Below are positions 33,349-42,875 of a stretch of 64,000 bases of DNA, piece by piece. Position numbers and translations under genes: made by a program. Each line of letters opens with the position of its first letter. The stretch's first letter is position 1. The stretch covers positions 1,827,001 through 1,891,000 of the forward strand of contig NZ_CP012646.1 of NCBI RefSeq assembly GCF_001281025.1. Direction: 5' to 3'. The notes beneath the pieces are model-generated. The model was given only the letters and a program-made list of their open reading frames with translations. It did no database searches and was not told the DNA's origin. The DNA is from Streptococcus mitis. GTDB taxonomy: Bacteria > Bacillota > Bacilli > Lactobacillales > Streptococcaceae.

Positions 33349-34564
33349 GAGTTTCTCCCTTCTTTGCTGCATCTGCTTCCAAGCGGTCTTTGACTTGAAC
33401 CACATCCTTGTCCCCACGACCTGATAGGCAGACAATCATAGACTTTTCTGGTCCAAGTTCTTTGGCCAATTTCACCGCAAAAGCAATAGCGTGGCTAGAT
33501 TCCAAGGCTGGGATAATCCCTTCCACACGAGACAAGAGTTGGAATCCTTCCAAGGCTTCTTCGTCTGTCACAGGGACATAGCTGGCACGTTTGATATCGT
33601 GGTAGTGAGAATGTTCTGGACCGATACCAGGATAGTCCAAACCTGCTGAGATAGAGAAGGCTTCAAGAATTTGACCATGGGCATCTTGGAGCACATCCAT
33701 GAGAGAACCGTGAAGAACACCAGGACGACCCTTGGTCAAGGTAGCTGCATGATGCTCCGTATCCACACCAAGTCCTGCTGCTTCAGCTCCATACATAGCT
33801 ACTGACTCATCTTCTACAAATGGATGGAAGAGACCGATAGCGTTAGAACCACCACCAACACAGGCTACTAGGGCATCTGGTAAATCTTGACCTGTTAAGT
33901 CACGGTACTGTTGTTTAGCTTCTCTACCGATGACACTTTGGAAGTCACGAACGATTTCTGGGAAAGGATGAGGCCCCAAGGCAGAACCAAGGATATAGTG
34001 GGTATCATCGATATTAGCTACCCATGAACGAAGTGCTGCATTGACCGCATCCTTGAGCACGCGCGAACCATCTGTCACTGCCTCAACCTTGGCTCCCAAA
34101 AGCTCCATACGGAACACATTGAGGGCTTGGCGTTTGACATCTTCCTCACCCATGTAGATAGTACATTCCATGTTAAAGAGGGCTGCAGCAGTTGCAGTTG
34201 CCACACCGTGCTGACCAGCACCTGTTTCAGCGATAATTTTCTTTTTGCCCATGCGTTTAGCCAGAAGAACTTGTCCCAAGGCATTGTTAATCTTGTGGGC
34301 CCCTGTATGGTTAAGGTCTTCCCGTTTGAGATAAATCTTGGCTCCGCCGATATGCTGAGTCAAGTTTTTTGCGTAGTAAAGAGGAGTTTCACGCCCCACA
34401 TACTGGCGTAAGAGCTGGTTTAATTCCTCTTGGAAACTTGGGTCTGCCTGACTTTCACGATAAGCCTTTTCCAACTCCAAAACTGCTGTCATCAATGTTT
34501 CTGGGACAAAACGTCCGCCGAATTTTCCGTAAAATCCATCTTTATTTGGTTCTTGATATGCCAT
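33341..34564 (-). CDS. trpB: Tryptophan synthase beta subunit
   Basis: 407 residues; condenses indole with L-serine using PLP. The PLP lysine is in [15 protein letters not shown] and the catalytic Glu in [10 protein letters not shown]. The phosphate-binding loop is GGGSNA. AGAGGG precedes the ATG. It overlaps trpF by 23 bp. A second, diverged trpB lies upstream of trpE in the same orientation. Confidence 0.96.
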   Translation of the reverse strand: MAYQEPNKDGFYGKFGGRFVPETLMTAVLELEKAYRESQADPSFQEELNQLLRQYVGRETPLYYAKNLTQHIGGAKIYLKREDLNHTGAHKINNALGQVLLAKRMGKKKIIAETGAGQHGVATATAAALFNMECTIYMGEEDVKRQALNVFRMELLGAKVEAVTDGSRVLKDAVNAALRSWVANIDDTHYILGSALGPHPFPEIVRDFQSVIGREAKQQYRDLTGQDLPDALVACVGGGSNAIGLFHPFVEDESVAMYGAEAAGLGVDTEHHAATLTKGRPGVLHGSLMDVLQDAHGQILEAFSISAGLDYPGIGPEHSHYHDIKRASYVPVTDEEALEGFQLLSRVEGIIPALESSHAIAFAVKLAKELGPEKSMIVCLSGRGDKDVVQVKDRLEADAAKKGETHA

Positions 34565-35141
34565 TCTTTACCCTCTCTATAAATCTTCTAATCTTTTCAT
34601 GATCTTTTTGTCCGTCTGTCTCCACTCCGCTTGATACATCGACTGCATAGGGAGTAAAGTGTTGAATTGCTTTTACGACATTGTCTTCATTAAGCCCACC
34701 TGCGATAAAGAAAGGCTGAGTTAGTCCAATCGTATCCAGTTGAGCCCAGTCAAAGGTCTGACCACTCCCAGCCACAGGGGCATCAAAGAGTAGATAGTTT
34801 GCCTGAGAATTGGGCACATGACCCTCTCCATCCACCTGCACAGCCTGAATACTGGCACAAGGCAAATCCGCAAACAAATCATCTGCCACCTGACCGTGAA
34901 CTTGAACCAAGTCCAAGCCAACTTTGTCAATGACTTCTAGCAGTTCTGCCCGACTTGGTGAAACAAATACACCAACCTTTTTGACATCTGCAGGAATAAG
35001 CTTTGCCAGCTCAACAGCCTGTTCCAAGCTCACCTGTCTTTTACTGGGTGCGAAGACAAAACCGATATAGTCTGCCCCTGCTGAAACGGCTGTTTCTACC
35101 GCTTCTTTGGTAAATAGTCCACAAATCTTAACCTTTGTCAA
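34542..35141 (-). CDS. trpF: Phosphoribosylanthranilate isomerase
   Basis: 199 residues, TIM-barrel. Catalytic Cys7 is in VKICGL and the aspartate in YLLFDAP (Asp120). The start appears to be TTG at 35141, with AAGGAG seven bases upstream. It overlaps trpC by 14 bp. Confidence 0.95.
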   Translation of the reverse strand: MTKVKICGLFTKEAVETAVSAGADYIGFVFAPSKRQVSLEQAVELAKLIPADVKKVGVFVSPSRAELLEVIDKVGLDLVQVHGQVADDLFADLPCASIQAVQVDGEGHVPNSQANYLLFDAPVAGSGQTFDWAQLDTIGLTQPFFIAGGLNEDNVVKAIQHFTPYAVDVSSGVETDGQKDHEKIRRFIERVKNGISRTK

Positions 35142-35895
35142 TCTGCAACTCCTTGATTCTCTGGGCTACATCTTCTGCCTGCATAAGAGCTGTCCCAACT
35201 AAAATTCCATTAAAGTATGGTGCTACTCGTTCCGCATCCTGCCCTGTGAAAATAGCAGATTCAGAAATGTACAAGCAATCATCTTTGAAATGTTTAGCCA
35301 AATCTACACTGGTCTGCAAGTCAACTTCAAAGGTAGTCAAATTGCGGTTATTAACACCAATAATCTCCGCACCAAGTCTGTGAGCTACCTCTAGTTCAGC
35401 TAGATTGTGAGTTTCCACCAAGACTTCCAGACCAAGCTCTGTCGCATAGTCATAAAGTTCCTTGAGGCGTTCTTCGGACAAGGCTGCCACAATGAGCAAG
35501 ATGACTGTCGCACCAGCATTGCGGGCGCGGATGATTTGCTTTTCATCGATGATAAAGTCCTTGTTGAGCGTCGGAATCTCTACCTGACTGGAAATCTCTT
35601 TTAGATAATCCAAATGCCCTTTAAAGAAGACTTCATCTGTCAAAACCGAAATCATCACTGCGCCGTTTTCTTCATAAGTCTGGGCCTGTTGCACAATATC
35701 CACATCGAGATTGATATCTCCCAAACTAGGGCTAGCTTTCTTGACCTCAGCGATTACCTGTAAACGGTCTTGGTGTTGTTTTAGATAGTCAGCCAAGCGA
35801 TAGGTCTGGCGCAGGGGCTGGATTTCCTCCAGCTCCATCTGCTCAACCTCACGCGCCTTTTGCTCCAAGATTCGTGCTAAAAATTCCTGACTCAT
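35128..35895 (-). CDS. trpC: Indole-3-glycerol phosphate synthase
   Basis: 255 residues, TIM-barrel. Shows the family blocks [38 protein letters not shown] and SESAIFTG. It is separate from trpF, unlike the fused E. coli enzyme. It overlaps trpD by 4 bp (ATGA). Confidence 0.96.
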   Translation of the reverse strand: MSQEFLARILEQKAREVEQMELEEIQPLRQTYRLADYLKQHQDRLQVIAEVKKASPSLGDINLDVDIVQQAQTYEENGAVMISVLTDEVFFKGHLDYLKEISSQVEIPTLNKDFIIDEKQIIRARNAGATVILLIVAALSEERLKELYDYATELGLEVLVETHNLAELEVAHRLGAEIIGVNNRNLTTFEVDLQTSVDLAKHFKDDCLYISESAIFTGQDAERVAPYFNGILVGTALMQAEDVAQRIKELQIDKG

Positions 35896-36896
35896 TTTTG
35901 GTACTCCTGTAACAGTCTGAGTTTTTCAAGAGCCTTGCCACTAGCAATGACTTGACGAGCTAAGGCAACTCCATCCTTGATATTATCTACCTTACCATTA
36001 GCATAGAAACCAAGACCAGCATTTAAAACTGTCGTTTCCAAGAATGGACTTGGTTCATTTTTAAGAACGCTGAGCAAAATTTCTGCATTTTCCTGAGCAT
36101 TGCCACCACGGATATCTTCGATAGCGTAGCGCTCCATCCCCAAATCCTCTGGAGTAAAGCTTGACAAGGTGATTTCGCCATTCTCAAGAAGTGCAATCTT
36201 GGTTGTTCCATTCAAACCAGCTTCATCCAATCCTTCTGGCCCAGCAACCACGATGGCACGTTTACGACCCATGTTTTTCAAAACCTGAGCTGTACTTTCT
36301 AGAAGTTCTGGACGACTAATTCCAAGAAGCTGTGTTTCCAAAGCCATTGGGTGAATCAGTGGACCAGTCAAGTTCATGATCGTTGGAATTCCCAATTCCA
36401 AACGAGCTGGCATGATGTATTTCATTGCTGGGTGCATATTTTTAGCAAAGAGAAAGACGATGCCAGTTTTATCAAAGACCTTACCTAGTTCAGCTGGTTT
36501 GAGGTCTAGGTTGATGCCCAAGGCTTCTAGGACATCTGCAGAACCAGATTTAGAAGAAATCGAGCGGTTACCGTGCTTTGCCATATGAACACCGCCACCA
36601 GCCAAGACAAAGGCTGCAGTTGTGGAAATATTAAAACTAAAAGACTTGTCCCCACCTGTACCACAGTTGTCCATAGCATCATGAATTACAGTTGGAATAT
36701 GTTGGGCATGCCCTCTCATGACTTGAGCAATGGCTGTGCGTTCTTCAGGTGTTTCCCCCTTCATCTTAAGGGCCAAGAGAAGAGAAGCAATCTGCGCTTC
36801 GGTTACACGCCCAGTTACGATACGCTCAATGACATCCGTCATTTCCACACCTGATAAATTTTCAAATTTTGCTAGTTTTTCAATAATCTCTTTCAT
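35892..36896 (-). CDS. trpD: Anthranilate phosphoribosyltransferase
   Basis: 334 residues. The PRPP loop [15 protein letters not shown] starts at residue 78, and [15 protein letters not shown] follows. Transfers ribose-5-phosphate from PRPP to anthranilate. Separated by 10 bp from trpG. Confidence 0.96.
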   Translation of the reverse strand: MKEIIEKLAKFENLSGVEMTDVIERIVTGRVTEAQIASLLLALKMKGETPEERTAIAQVMRGHAQHIPTVIHDAMDNCGTGGDKSFSFNISTTAAFVLAGGGVHMAKHGNRSISSKSGSADVLEALGINLDLKPAELGKVFDKTGIVFLFAKNMHPAMKYIMPARLELGIPTIMNLTGPLIHPMALETQLLGISRPELLESTAQVLKNMGRKRAIVVAGPEGLDEAGLNGTTKIALLENGEITLSSFTPEDLGMERYAIEDIRGGNAQENAEILLSVLKNEPSPFLETTVLNAGLGFYANGKVDNIKDGVALARQVIASGKALEKLRLLQEYQK

Positions 36897-36906
36897 CCTA
36901 GTTTCC

Positions 36907-37473
36907 TCACTTTACAACCTTCTCGATAAAATTCCGAATAGAAGACAAGCCATCTGGCGTTCCGATACTCTCTGGATGGTATTGGAAGCCATAAATCGGC
37001 AGGCTTTTGTGTTGAATTCCCATAATAGCCTGGTCATCAGTCGAACGAGCTGTCACTTCAAACTCTTCTGGCATTTCTTCAATCAAAATACTATGATAAC
37101 GCATGACTGGACGACCATCCTCAATGCCTTGATAGAGAACAGATGGCGCTTCAAAGCTGATATTGCTCTGTTTCCCATGCATGACTTTTGGAGCCAAGCC
37201 TAGCTTCCCACCAAAGACTTCTGCGATGGCTTGGTGACCCAAACAAATACCTAGAATCGGCTTCTTACCTGCAAAGTCACGAATCATGTCTTCCATCTTT
37301 CCAGCATCAACCGGCCAACCAGGACCAGGAGAAAAGACCAGACCATCTGCTTTTTCAGCTTCTTCATACAGCTTAGGATCATCATTTCTCAAGACCTGTA
37401 CTTCTGCGAAATTCCCAATGTATTGCGCCAAATTATAGGTAAAAGAATCATAGTTGTCAATCAATAAAATCAT
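36907..37473 (-). CDS. trpG: Anthranilate synthase glutamine amidotransferase component
   Basis: 188 residues, class I glutamine amidotransferase. Catalytic Cys77 (GICLGH), His166 and Glu168 (QYHPES). It supplies ammonia to TrpE. Overlaps trpE by 4 bp. Confidence 0.96.
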   Translation of the reverse strand: MILLIDNYDSFTYNLAQYIGNFAEVQVLRNDDPKLYEEAEKADGLVFSPGPGWPVDAGKMEDMIRDFAGKKPILGICLGHQAIAEVFGGKLGLAPKVMHGKQSNISFEAPSVLYQGIEDGRPVMRYHSILIEEMPEEFEVTARSTDDQAIMGIQHKSLPIYGFQYHPESIGTPDGLSSIRNFIEKVVK

Positions 37474-38831
37474 GGTCTTAGTTCTCCAATTCTAGTCATA
37501 GATTTAGCCTTGTTAATGGTTTCTTGGTATTCGTTTTGGGCGATGGAGTCATAGACAATCCCTGCCCCAGCCTGCACATAGGCTGTTTGATTTTTGAGAA
37601 TCATAGTTCGGATGGCGATAGCGAAATCCATATCACCCGTCGCAGACAAGTAGCCGATTGCTCCTGCGTATACACCACGTTTTTCTGTTTCCAGTTCATA
37701 GATGCGTCTCATGGCCCGAATCTTTGGTGCTCCTGAAACTGTTCCAGCTGGAAGTGTAGCTTTCAAAGCATCCATGGCAGTGAGTTCTGGAAGCAAACGT
37801 CCCTTGACCACGCTGGTCAAATGCATGACATAGCGGAAGAGCTCCACTTCCATATACTTGGTGACTTGAACACTAGCAGTTTCAGAGATGCGACCAATAT
37901 CGTTACGCCCCAAGTCTACCAACATCCGATGTTCTGCTGTTTCCTTCTCATCAGAAAGCAGGTCAGTCGCCAAGGCCTTGTCCTCTTCATCCGTAGCCCC
38001 TCTTGGTCGCGTACCTGCAATCGGATTGGTTGTCACGATGCCATTTTTGACAGAAACCAAACTTTCAGGACTGGCACCGATGATTTGATAATCCCCAAAA
38101 TCATAGAAATAGAGGTAATTAGAAGGATTAGTCACGCGGAGATTTCTGTAGAAGTCAAAAGGATTTCCAGTAACTTCTGCTGAGAAACGCTGACTGAGCA
38201 CGCATTGGAACATATCACCATTACGAATCAAGTCACGAGCGGTTTCCACCATTTGCTCAAACTTCTGAGGAGCGATGTGCGGTTTGAAGTCTAGCGGAGA
38301 TAAATCCAAGTCTTCAAATTCATTTGGAGCAGGAATGCGTAATTCCTCAAGCACTTGCTTCAAGGCTTTTTCCAAATCCTCTTGACTGCGATCGCTATAG
38401 AGAGCATCCTCTATGACATGAATTTTTTCCTTCTTGTGGTCAAAAACCATATAGCTCTCATAGACAAAGAAATGCATGTCTGGTGTCCCAATGGTATCTT
38501 GAGGGATTTGACCGATTTCTTCATAGAGCGAAATCATATCGTAACCCACAAAGCCAATGGCTCCCCCACCAAAAGGGAGGTCTGAATGGTGCTGGCTCTT
38601 ATGAGTCACTTGATAAAGGAAATCCAAAGGATCCCGATCAATCACTTGACCATTTTGATAGAGGACTCCATTTTCAAACTTAATCTCAAAAACAGGATTA
38701 TAGGCTAGGATAGAAAAACGAGCGGTTTCCTTGTCTCTCGGAATACTTTCTAAGATCACCTTGTGTTGCCCTTTTAAGCGCATATAAGCCAAGATTGGTG
38801 ATAAGACATCTCCATGAATGATTCGTTCCAT
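37470..38831 (-). CDS. trpE: Anthranilate synthase component I
   Basis: 453 residues. The ATG at 38831 (MERIIHGDVL) is chosen over a longer frame that would read back through the T-box terminator. Chorismate-binding blocks PIAGTRPRGATDEED, GTVSGAPKIRAM and VQAGAGIVYDS are intact. Converts chorismate and glutamine-derived ammonia into anthranilate. First gene of trpEGDCFBA. Confidence 0.96.
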   Translation of the reverse strand: MERIIHGDVLSPILAYMRLKGQHKVILESIPRDKETARFSILAYNPVFEIKFENGVLYQNGQVIDRDPLDFLYQVTHKSQHHSDLPFGGGAIGFVGYDMISLYEEIGQIPQDTIGTPDMHFFVYESYMVFDHKKEKIHVIEDALYSDRSQEDLEKALKQVLEELRIPAPNEFEDLDLSPLDFKPHIAPQKFEQMVETARDLIRNGDMFQCVLSQRFSAEVTGNPFDFYRNLRVTNPSNYLYFYDFGDYQIIGASPESLVSVKNGIVTTNPIAGTRPRGATDEEDKALATDLLSDEKETAEHRMLVDLGRNDIGRISETASVQVTKYMEVELFRYVMHLTSVVKGRLLPELTAMDALKATLPAGTVSGAPKIRAMRRIYELETEKRGVYAGAIGYLSATGDMDFAIAIRTMILKNQTAYVQAGAGIVYDSIAQNEYQETINKAKSMTRIGELRP

Positions 38832-38879
38832 TGTAATTTCCCTTTCAGTTCTACTTCTAGTCCGTGGCGACTGTATGAA

Positions 38880-39118
38880 AAATCCCCACGCAAAATAACT
38901 TGCGTGAGGACGAAATTCGCGGTGCCACCTCAATTATAGGATTTCTCCTATCTCTCATTCCTGTCTCAGAACTTTCCTATAACAGGCTGTGCGATAAAGG
39001 GCACTCCCTTGAGAATTATGTTTTCTTCTCTCGTTTCAGATGGACCCAACCTTACAGCTTTCTCTGCTTGTTTCCAGCAACCACAAGCTCTCTGTGAGAG
39101 AAAAGACTGTAATTTTTC
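38880..39118 (-). promoter_or_regulatory. T-box leader of trpEGDCFBA
   Basis: On the minus strand the T-box core AGGTGGCACCGCG occupies 38918-38930. The terminator CCTCACGCAA / TTGCGTGGGG (38884-38909) with TTTTT follows. Upstream lies stem I with a GTTGGGTCC segment that could present a UGG (Trp) specifier. Uncharged tRNA-Trp would open the operon. No strong promoter is visible between the leader and the second trpB gene, so readthrough from that gene is possible. Confidence 0.9.
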
Positions 39119-39124
39119 CATCTT

Positions 39125-40303
39125 TTATTTTTTAGCTTCTAGGTAGTCTGCAATAGCAGCTACATCCTTGTCTCCACGACCAGAGACATTGATGATGATA
39201 ATCTCATCTTTACTTAGTTTCGGTGCACGTTTAACCGCTTCTGCGATAGCATGCGAACTTTCAATCGCTGGGATAATCCCTTCTGTCTTACTAAGAAGGA
39301 GCAAGGCTTGAACAGCTTCTTCATCTGTCGCTGCTACGTATTCTACACGGCCTGAATCTTTAAAGTAGGCATGTTCTGGGCCAACCCCTGGATAGTCCAA
39401 ACCAGCTGAGATAGAGTAAACTGGGGCCAGCTCTCCATCTTCCTTAAAGACTGCATAGGTCTTCATTCCGTCAACAATTCCGACACTACCTTTTGTCATA
39501 GTTGCTGCGTGCTTGTCTGTATCAAGTCCATGCCCAGCAGCTTCAACCCCAACCAATTTGACTTCTTCATCAGCCACATACTGCGAAAAAGCACCGATGG
39601 CATTGGAACCACCACCTACACAGGCAATAACGTAGTCTGGCAAGCGTCCTTCTTTTTCTAAGATTTGACGACGAGATTCCTCACTGATGACTTTTTGGAA
39701 TTCATGAACAATTGTAGGATAAGGATGAGGTCCTACAGCAGATCCCAAAACGTAGAAGGCCTCAAGGTCATTCATCCATGCTCCAAAGGCTGCATCAACC
39801 GCATCCTTAAGAGTTCGTGTCCCCGTTTCAACTGCGTGAACAGTCGCTCCCATCATCTCCATACGGAAGACATTGAGACGTTGACGCTCCACATCTTCTG
39901 CCCCCATGTAGACATCACAGGCCATACCAAACTTAGCTGCAGCAGCTGCTGTCGCAACACCGTGCTGACCAGCTCCTGTTTCTGCGATCACTCGTTTTTT
40001 GCCCATACGTTTGGCAAGAAGAATTTGTCCTAAAACATTGTTGAGCTTGTGAGAACCCAGATGGTTAAGGTCTTCGCGTTTGAGATAAATCTTAGCTCCA
40101 CCTAGGTGGTCTGTCAAACTTTCCGCAAAATAAAGCGGTGTTTCGCGACCTGAATAATCCTTCAAGTAATGGCGAAATTCTGCCAAAAATTCTGGATCAT
40201 CCTTGTATTTGTCAAATGTCACTTCCAACTCATCCAACAAAGCCTGAATCGGCTCCGGTACAAAACTACCACCAAATTGTCCAAAATAACCTTTAGTTGT
40301 CAT
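39125..40303 (-). CDS. trpB2: Second tryptophan synthase beta-like protein
   Basis: 392 residues, homologous along its length to TrpB at 33341-34564. The PLP lysine ([15 protein letters not shown]), [10 protein letters not shown] and GGGSNA are kept. Differences include HLGSH for the usual HTGAH. The ATG at 40303 ([10 protein letters not shown]) matches the start of TrpB; the longer frame reads into the leader. It is a single gene between two T-boxes, with no trpA of its own. It may salvage free indole with serine, or pair with the operon's TrpA. Naming as trpB2 here means second copy, not the archaeal TrpB2 subfamily. Confidence 0.9.
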   Translation of the reverse strand: MTTKGYFGQFGGSFVPEPIQALLDELEVTFDKYKDDPEFLAEFRHYLKDYSGRETPLYFAESLTDHLGGAKIYLKREDLNHLGSHKLNNVLGQILLAKRMGKKRVIAETGAGQHGVATAAAAAKFGMACDVYMGAEDVERQRLNVFRMEMMGATVHAVETGTRTLKDAVDAAFGAWMNDLEAFYVLGSAVGPHPYPTIVHEFQKVISEESRRQILEKEGRLPDYVIACVGGGSNAIGAFSQYVADEEVKLVGVEAAGHGLDTDKHAATMTKGSVGIVDGMKTYAVFKEDGELAPVYSISAGLDYPGVGPEHAYFKDSGRVEYVAATDEEAVQALLLLSKTEGIIPAIESSHAIAEAVKRAPKLSKDEIIIINVSGRGDKDVAAIADYLEAKK

Positions 40304-40434
40304 AAATTTTTCCTCTTTCCATATTAATTCGGCTTTTTGTTTGCTTTTAGTAGTAGGCAAGGAGCTGCAGATAGAACTCAAGTTCATCAAAGCGACTTAA
40401 CGCCCTAATAAAAATAAACAAAATGACCGAAAGA

Positions 40435-40684
40435 AAAAGCCCACACACAGATTGGATTCTGTGTGAGGGCGTTGGTAACGCGGTGCCACCTCAATTATAA
40501 AGGGACTATTCCCTTTACATCTCTACCTTGTCTAACAACAAGTTGCACTGTAAGGTGTGCGCACCGAATTTTCATTGTTTCAAATTCATTTTTAAAATCA
40601 GCCCACTTTCACTACTTTCAACCACCTGTTCACAATCACCACAGGCTCCCTGAAGATCAAACATAGTTACTTTTCTGATTTGTT
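40435..40684 (-). promoter_or_regulatory. T-box leader of the second trpB
   Basis: On the minus strand the T-box core AGGTGGCACCGCG is at 40479-40491. The terminator pairs CCCTCACACAGA with TCTGTGTGTGGG (40440-40469), followed by CTTTTTC. This leader is a close structural match to the one before trpE and likely also reads tRNA-Trp. The 130 bp between the terminator and trpB2 (40304-40434) shows no gene. Confidence 0.9.
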
Positions 40685-40690
40685 GAGAAT

Positions 40691-40719
40691 ATTATATGCT
40701 ATTGTCCGCTTTTTGTCAA
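40691..40719 (-). promoter_or_regulatory. Consensus promoter of the second trpB
   Basis: On the minus strand TTGACA (40714-40719), 17-bp spacer, TATAAT (40691-40696). Predicted start about 40684. Confidence 0.92.
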
Positions 40720-40726
40720 GATTTTT

Positions 40727-41956
40727 TTATGATTTTTTTCCAGAACCGAGGATTTCTTCGGAAATTCTCACCAAAGTCTTAACGATGTAATCAACTTCTT
40801 CATCGCTTAATTTTGTATGAAGAGGAAGCGTAATTTCATTTTCAAAGAAGGCATAGGCTCTTGGATAATCTTCCATATCAAAACCAAGATTCTTATAGGC
40901 TGTCAAGAGAGGAAGCGGTTTGTAGTGTACATTACTTGCAATTCCTGCTTTGGCCAATTCTTGGATGATGAGGTTGCGTTCTTCTAAACTTGCTCCTTCT
41001 ACATGGGTGATGTAGAGGTGGCGTGAAGATTCGACAGTATCAGTCTTGTGTGCCAGTGGATGGATACGAGTACCCGTAAAACCACGATCATAGCGGTCCA
41101 CGATGTCCTTACGACGTTGTAGCAAACCAGGGTAACGGTCCAATTGTACCAAACCAATCGAAGCCATGATATCCGTCATGTTGCACTTGTAGGCTGGTGT
41201 TACGATATCGTATTCCCAAGAACCCAATTGCATCTTGGCAAGAGCATCCTTTGTTTGACCGTGAAGGGAAAGGATTTGGAACTCCTTGTACATCTCTTCG
41301 TCATCAATCGCTGGATTGGCTTTCCAAGTGGCACTTCCTCCCTCAGCCGTTGTAAAGTTCTTAACGGCATGGAATGAGAAGGAAGTAAAGTCCGCGATCG
41401 AACCAGCTGGCTGTCCTTTATAAGTAGATCCCAAAGCATGGGCACTATCAGAGACAATCACGATACGGTTAAAGGCTTTTTGCCACTTGCTTGATGCAGA
41501 AAAGAGGTCACGTTTCTTCTCCACAACTTGGAACAAACGGTCATAGTCGCAAACAATCCCTGCAAGCTCTACTGGGATGATAACCTTAGTTTTCTCAGTG
41601 ATAGCTTGCTCAAGTAAGTCATAATCCATCTCAAACGTATCTGCATGGATATCCACCATGACAGGTGTCGCCCCTACGTGAGTGATAACACTACATGAAG
41701 CTGTATAGGTCATGGCTGGAACGATAACCTCATCACCAGGTCCAACTTCCAAGACGCGCAAAATCAACTCAAGCGCGGCAGTCGCAGAGTTAAGACAGAC
41801 AGTCTTGGGCGTCTGTGTGTATTGAGACAAGCGACGCTCCAGTTCTTTTGTCTTGGGACCTGTTGTAATCCAACCAGAACGCAGGGTATCCGCTACTTCA
41901 GCAATTTCTGCTTCTGTAATATCGGGTGGTGAAAATGGAATATTGTAATTTGGCAT
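40727..41956 (-). CDS. DegT/DnrJ family sugar aminotransferase (AATGal synthesis)
   Basis: 409 residues, PLP-dependent sugar aminotransferase. The ATG at 41956 follows AAAAGGAGC. PLP lysine in FSFHAVKNFTTAEGG; substrate region SGWITTGPKTKELE; SDSAHALG. In S. pneumoniae the orthologous pair (this and the next gene upstream) is assigned to making and transferring AATGal, the first sugar of the teichoic acid repeat. Here it sits 42 bp after the sugar-transferase gene. That teichoic acid carries the phosphocholine bound by choline-binding proteins. Confidence 0.92.
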   Translation of the reverse strand: MPNYNIPFSPPDITEAEIAEVADTLRSGWITTGPKTKELERRLSQYTQTPKTVCLNSATAALELILRVLEVGPGDEVIVPAMTYTASCSVITHVGATPVMVDIHADTFEMDYDLLEQAITEKTKVIIPVELAGIVCDYDRLFQVVEKKRDLFSASSKWQKAFNRIVIVSDSAHALGSTYKGQPAGSIADFTSFSFHAVKNFTTAEGGSATWKANPAIDDEEMYKEFQILSLHGQTKDALAKMQLGSWEYDIVTPAYKCNMTDIMASIGLVQLDRYPGLLQRRKDIVDRYDRGFTGTRIHPLAHKTDTVESSRHLYITHVEGASLEERNLIIQELAKAGIASNVHYKPLPLLTAYKNLGFDMEDYPRAYAFFENEITLPLHTKLSDEEVDYIVKTLVRISEEILGSGKKS

Positions 41957-41998
41957 TGATTTGCTCCTTTTATCTGTACTCATTCTCTCATGACTACT

Positions 41999-42691
41999 TT
42001 ATTTTAGCACTTCAAACACGGTTTGAAACATGATTTTGATGTCTCCAAGGAAACTAAACTCTCGGAGATAGGCGAGGTTATAGCGCATCTTTTCAGGAAG
42101 AACGTGTTCGACATAGGCTTGGTCAACCGACAGACCTTTCTCCGTCATTTGACTGATGATAGTGTCCTCATCCTTGTAGTTGATGCTGGCTGGAGAGGTA
42201 ATCCCTGCTGGCAAAAGCAAGGTCGCCATCATTTCAGGGCTATACTGCTCTGTGTAGCGTGGCACTTCAGGTCGTGTACCGACAAAGGACATTTCGCCTT
42301 TAAGGACATTGACCAGCTGAGGCAGTTCGTCCAAACGCACACGGCGGATGAAATTGCCAACCTTGGTAATGCGACTATCGTTAGCAGAAGTCACCAAACT
42401 TCCTTTTTTGTCTGCATCCGTCACCATGGTACGGAACTTCCAAATCTTGAAAGGTCGATTGTACTGGGTCACACGCTCTTGCTTGTAAATCACTGGCCCC
42501 TTGCTATCCAACTTGATCCAAATGCTCAAGATGAGAAAGATGGGAGAGGTCAGAACCAGTACAACCAAGGCCAAAACCCAGTCCAAACAACGCTTGAAAA
42601 TCAGCGAACCCTTCCTTTTAGAGACAAGCTGGTAGTAAGACTCAACCTCGCTTGATTTCATTTCCACGGGCAAGTCTTCCCATTTCAGCAT
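41999..42691 (-). CDS. Undecaprenyl-phosphate sugar-1-phosphate transferase for teichoic acid
   Basis: 230 residues of the bacterial sugar transferase (WcaJ/PglC) family. One membrane helix (LDWVLALVVLVLTSPIFLI) is followed by the catalytic block KFRTM...DADKKGSLVTSANDSRITKVG, RRVRLDELPQL and GEMSFVGTRPEVP. It would load AATGal-1-phosphate onto the lipid carrier. An AAAGGAG site precedes the ATG, and TATAAT-like elements lie at 42712-42745. Confidence 0.92.
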   Translation of the reverse strand: MLKWEDLPVEMKSSEVESYYQLVSKRKGSLIFKRCLDWVLALVVLVLTSPIFLILSIWIKLDSKGPVIYKQERVTQYNRPFKIWKFRTMVTDADKKGSLVTSANDSRITKVGNFIRRVRLDELPQLVNVLKGEMSFVGTRPEVPRYTEQYSPEMMATLLLPAGITSPASINYKDEDTIISQMTEKGLSVDQAYVEHVLPEKMRYNLAYLREFSFLGDIKIMFQTVFEVLK

Positions 42692-42796
42692 GCTGTTTCT
42701 CCTTTGTTTTTATTATACTATTTGTCAACATTTTTCATTATACCACAAAATGGAAAAGGCGGTGAAAGAAATCTGTAATTTGAAGGATTTCCTTCT

Positions 42797-42875
42797 TACA
42801 CTCAATGAAAATCAAAGTACAGCTTTGAGGTTGCAGATAAAGCTGACATGGATTTGAAGAGATTTTCAAAGAGTA
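42797..42875. repeat. RUP-like intergenic repeat, short form
   Basis: Starts TACACTCAATGAAAATCAAAG and ends GATTTTCAAAGAGTA, giving imperfect inverted ends with TA at both boundaries. It abuts the stop codon of the ABC gene. The ends match the copy at 46393-46495. I assign it to the IS630-derived RUP group from memory. Confidence 0.65.

Noticed and set aside
42023..42655. 210-codon open frame opposite the sugar transferase gene
   Set aside because: Antisense shadow; the minus-strand frame has the full bacterial sugar transferase motif set.
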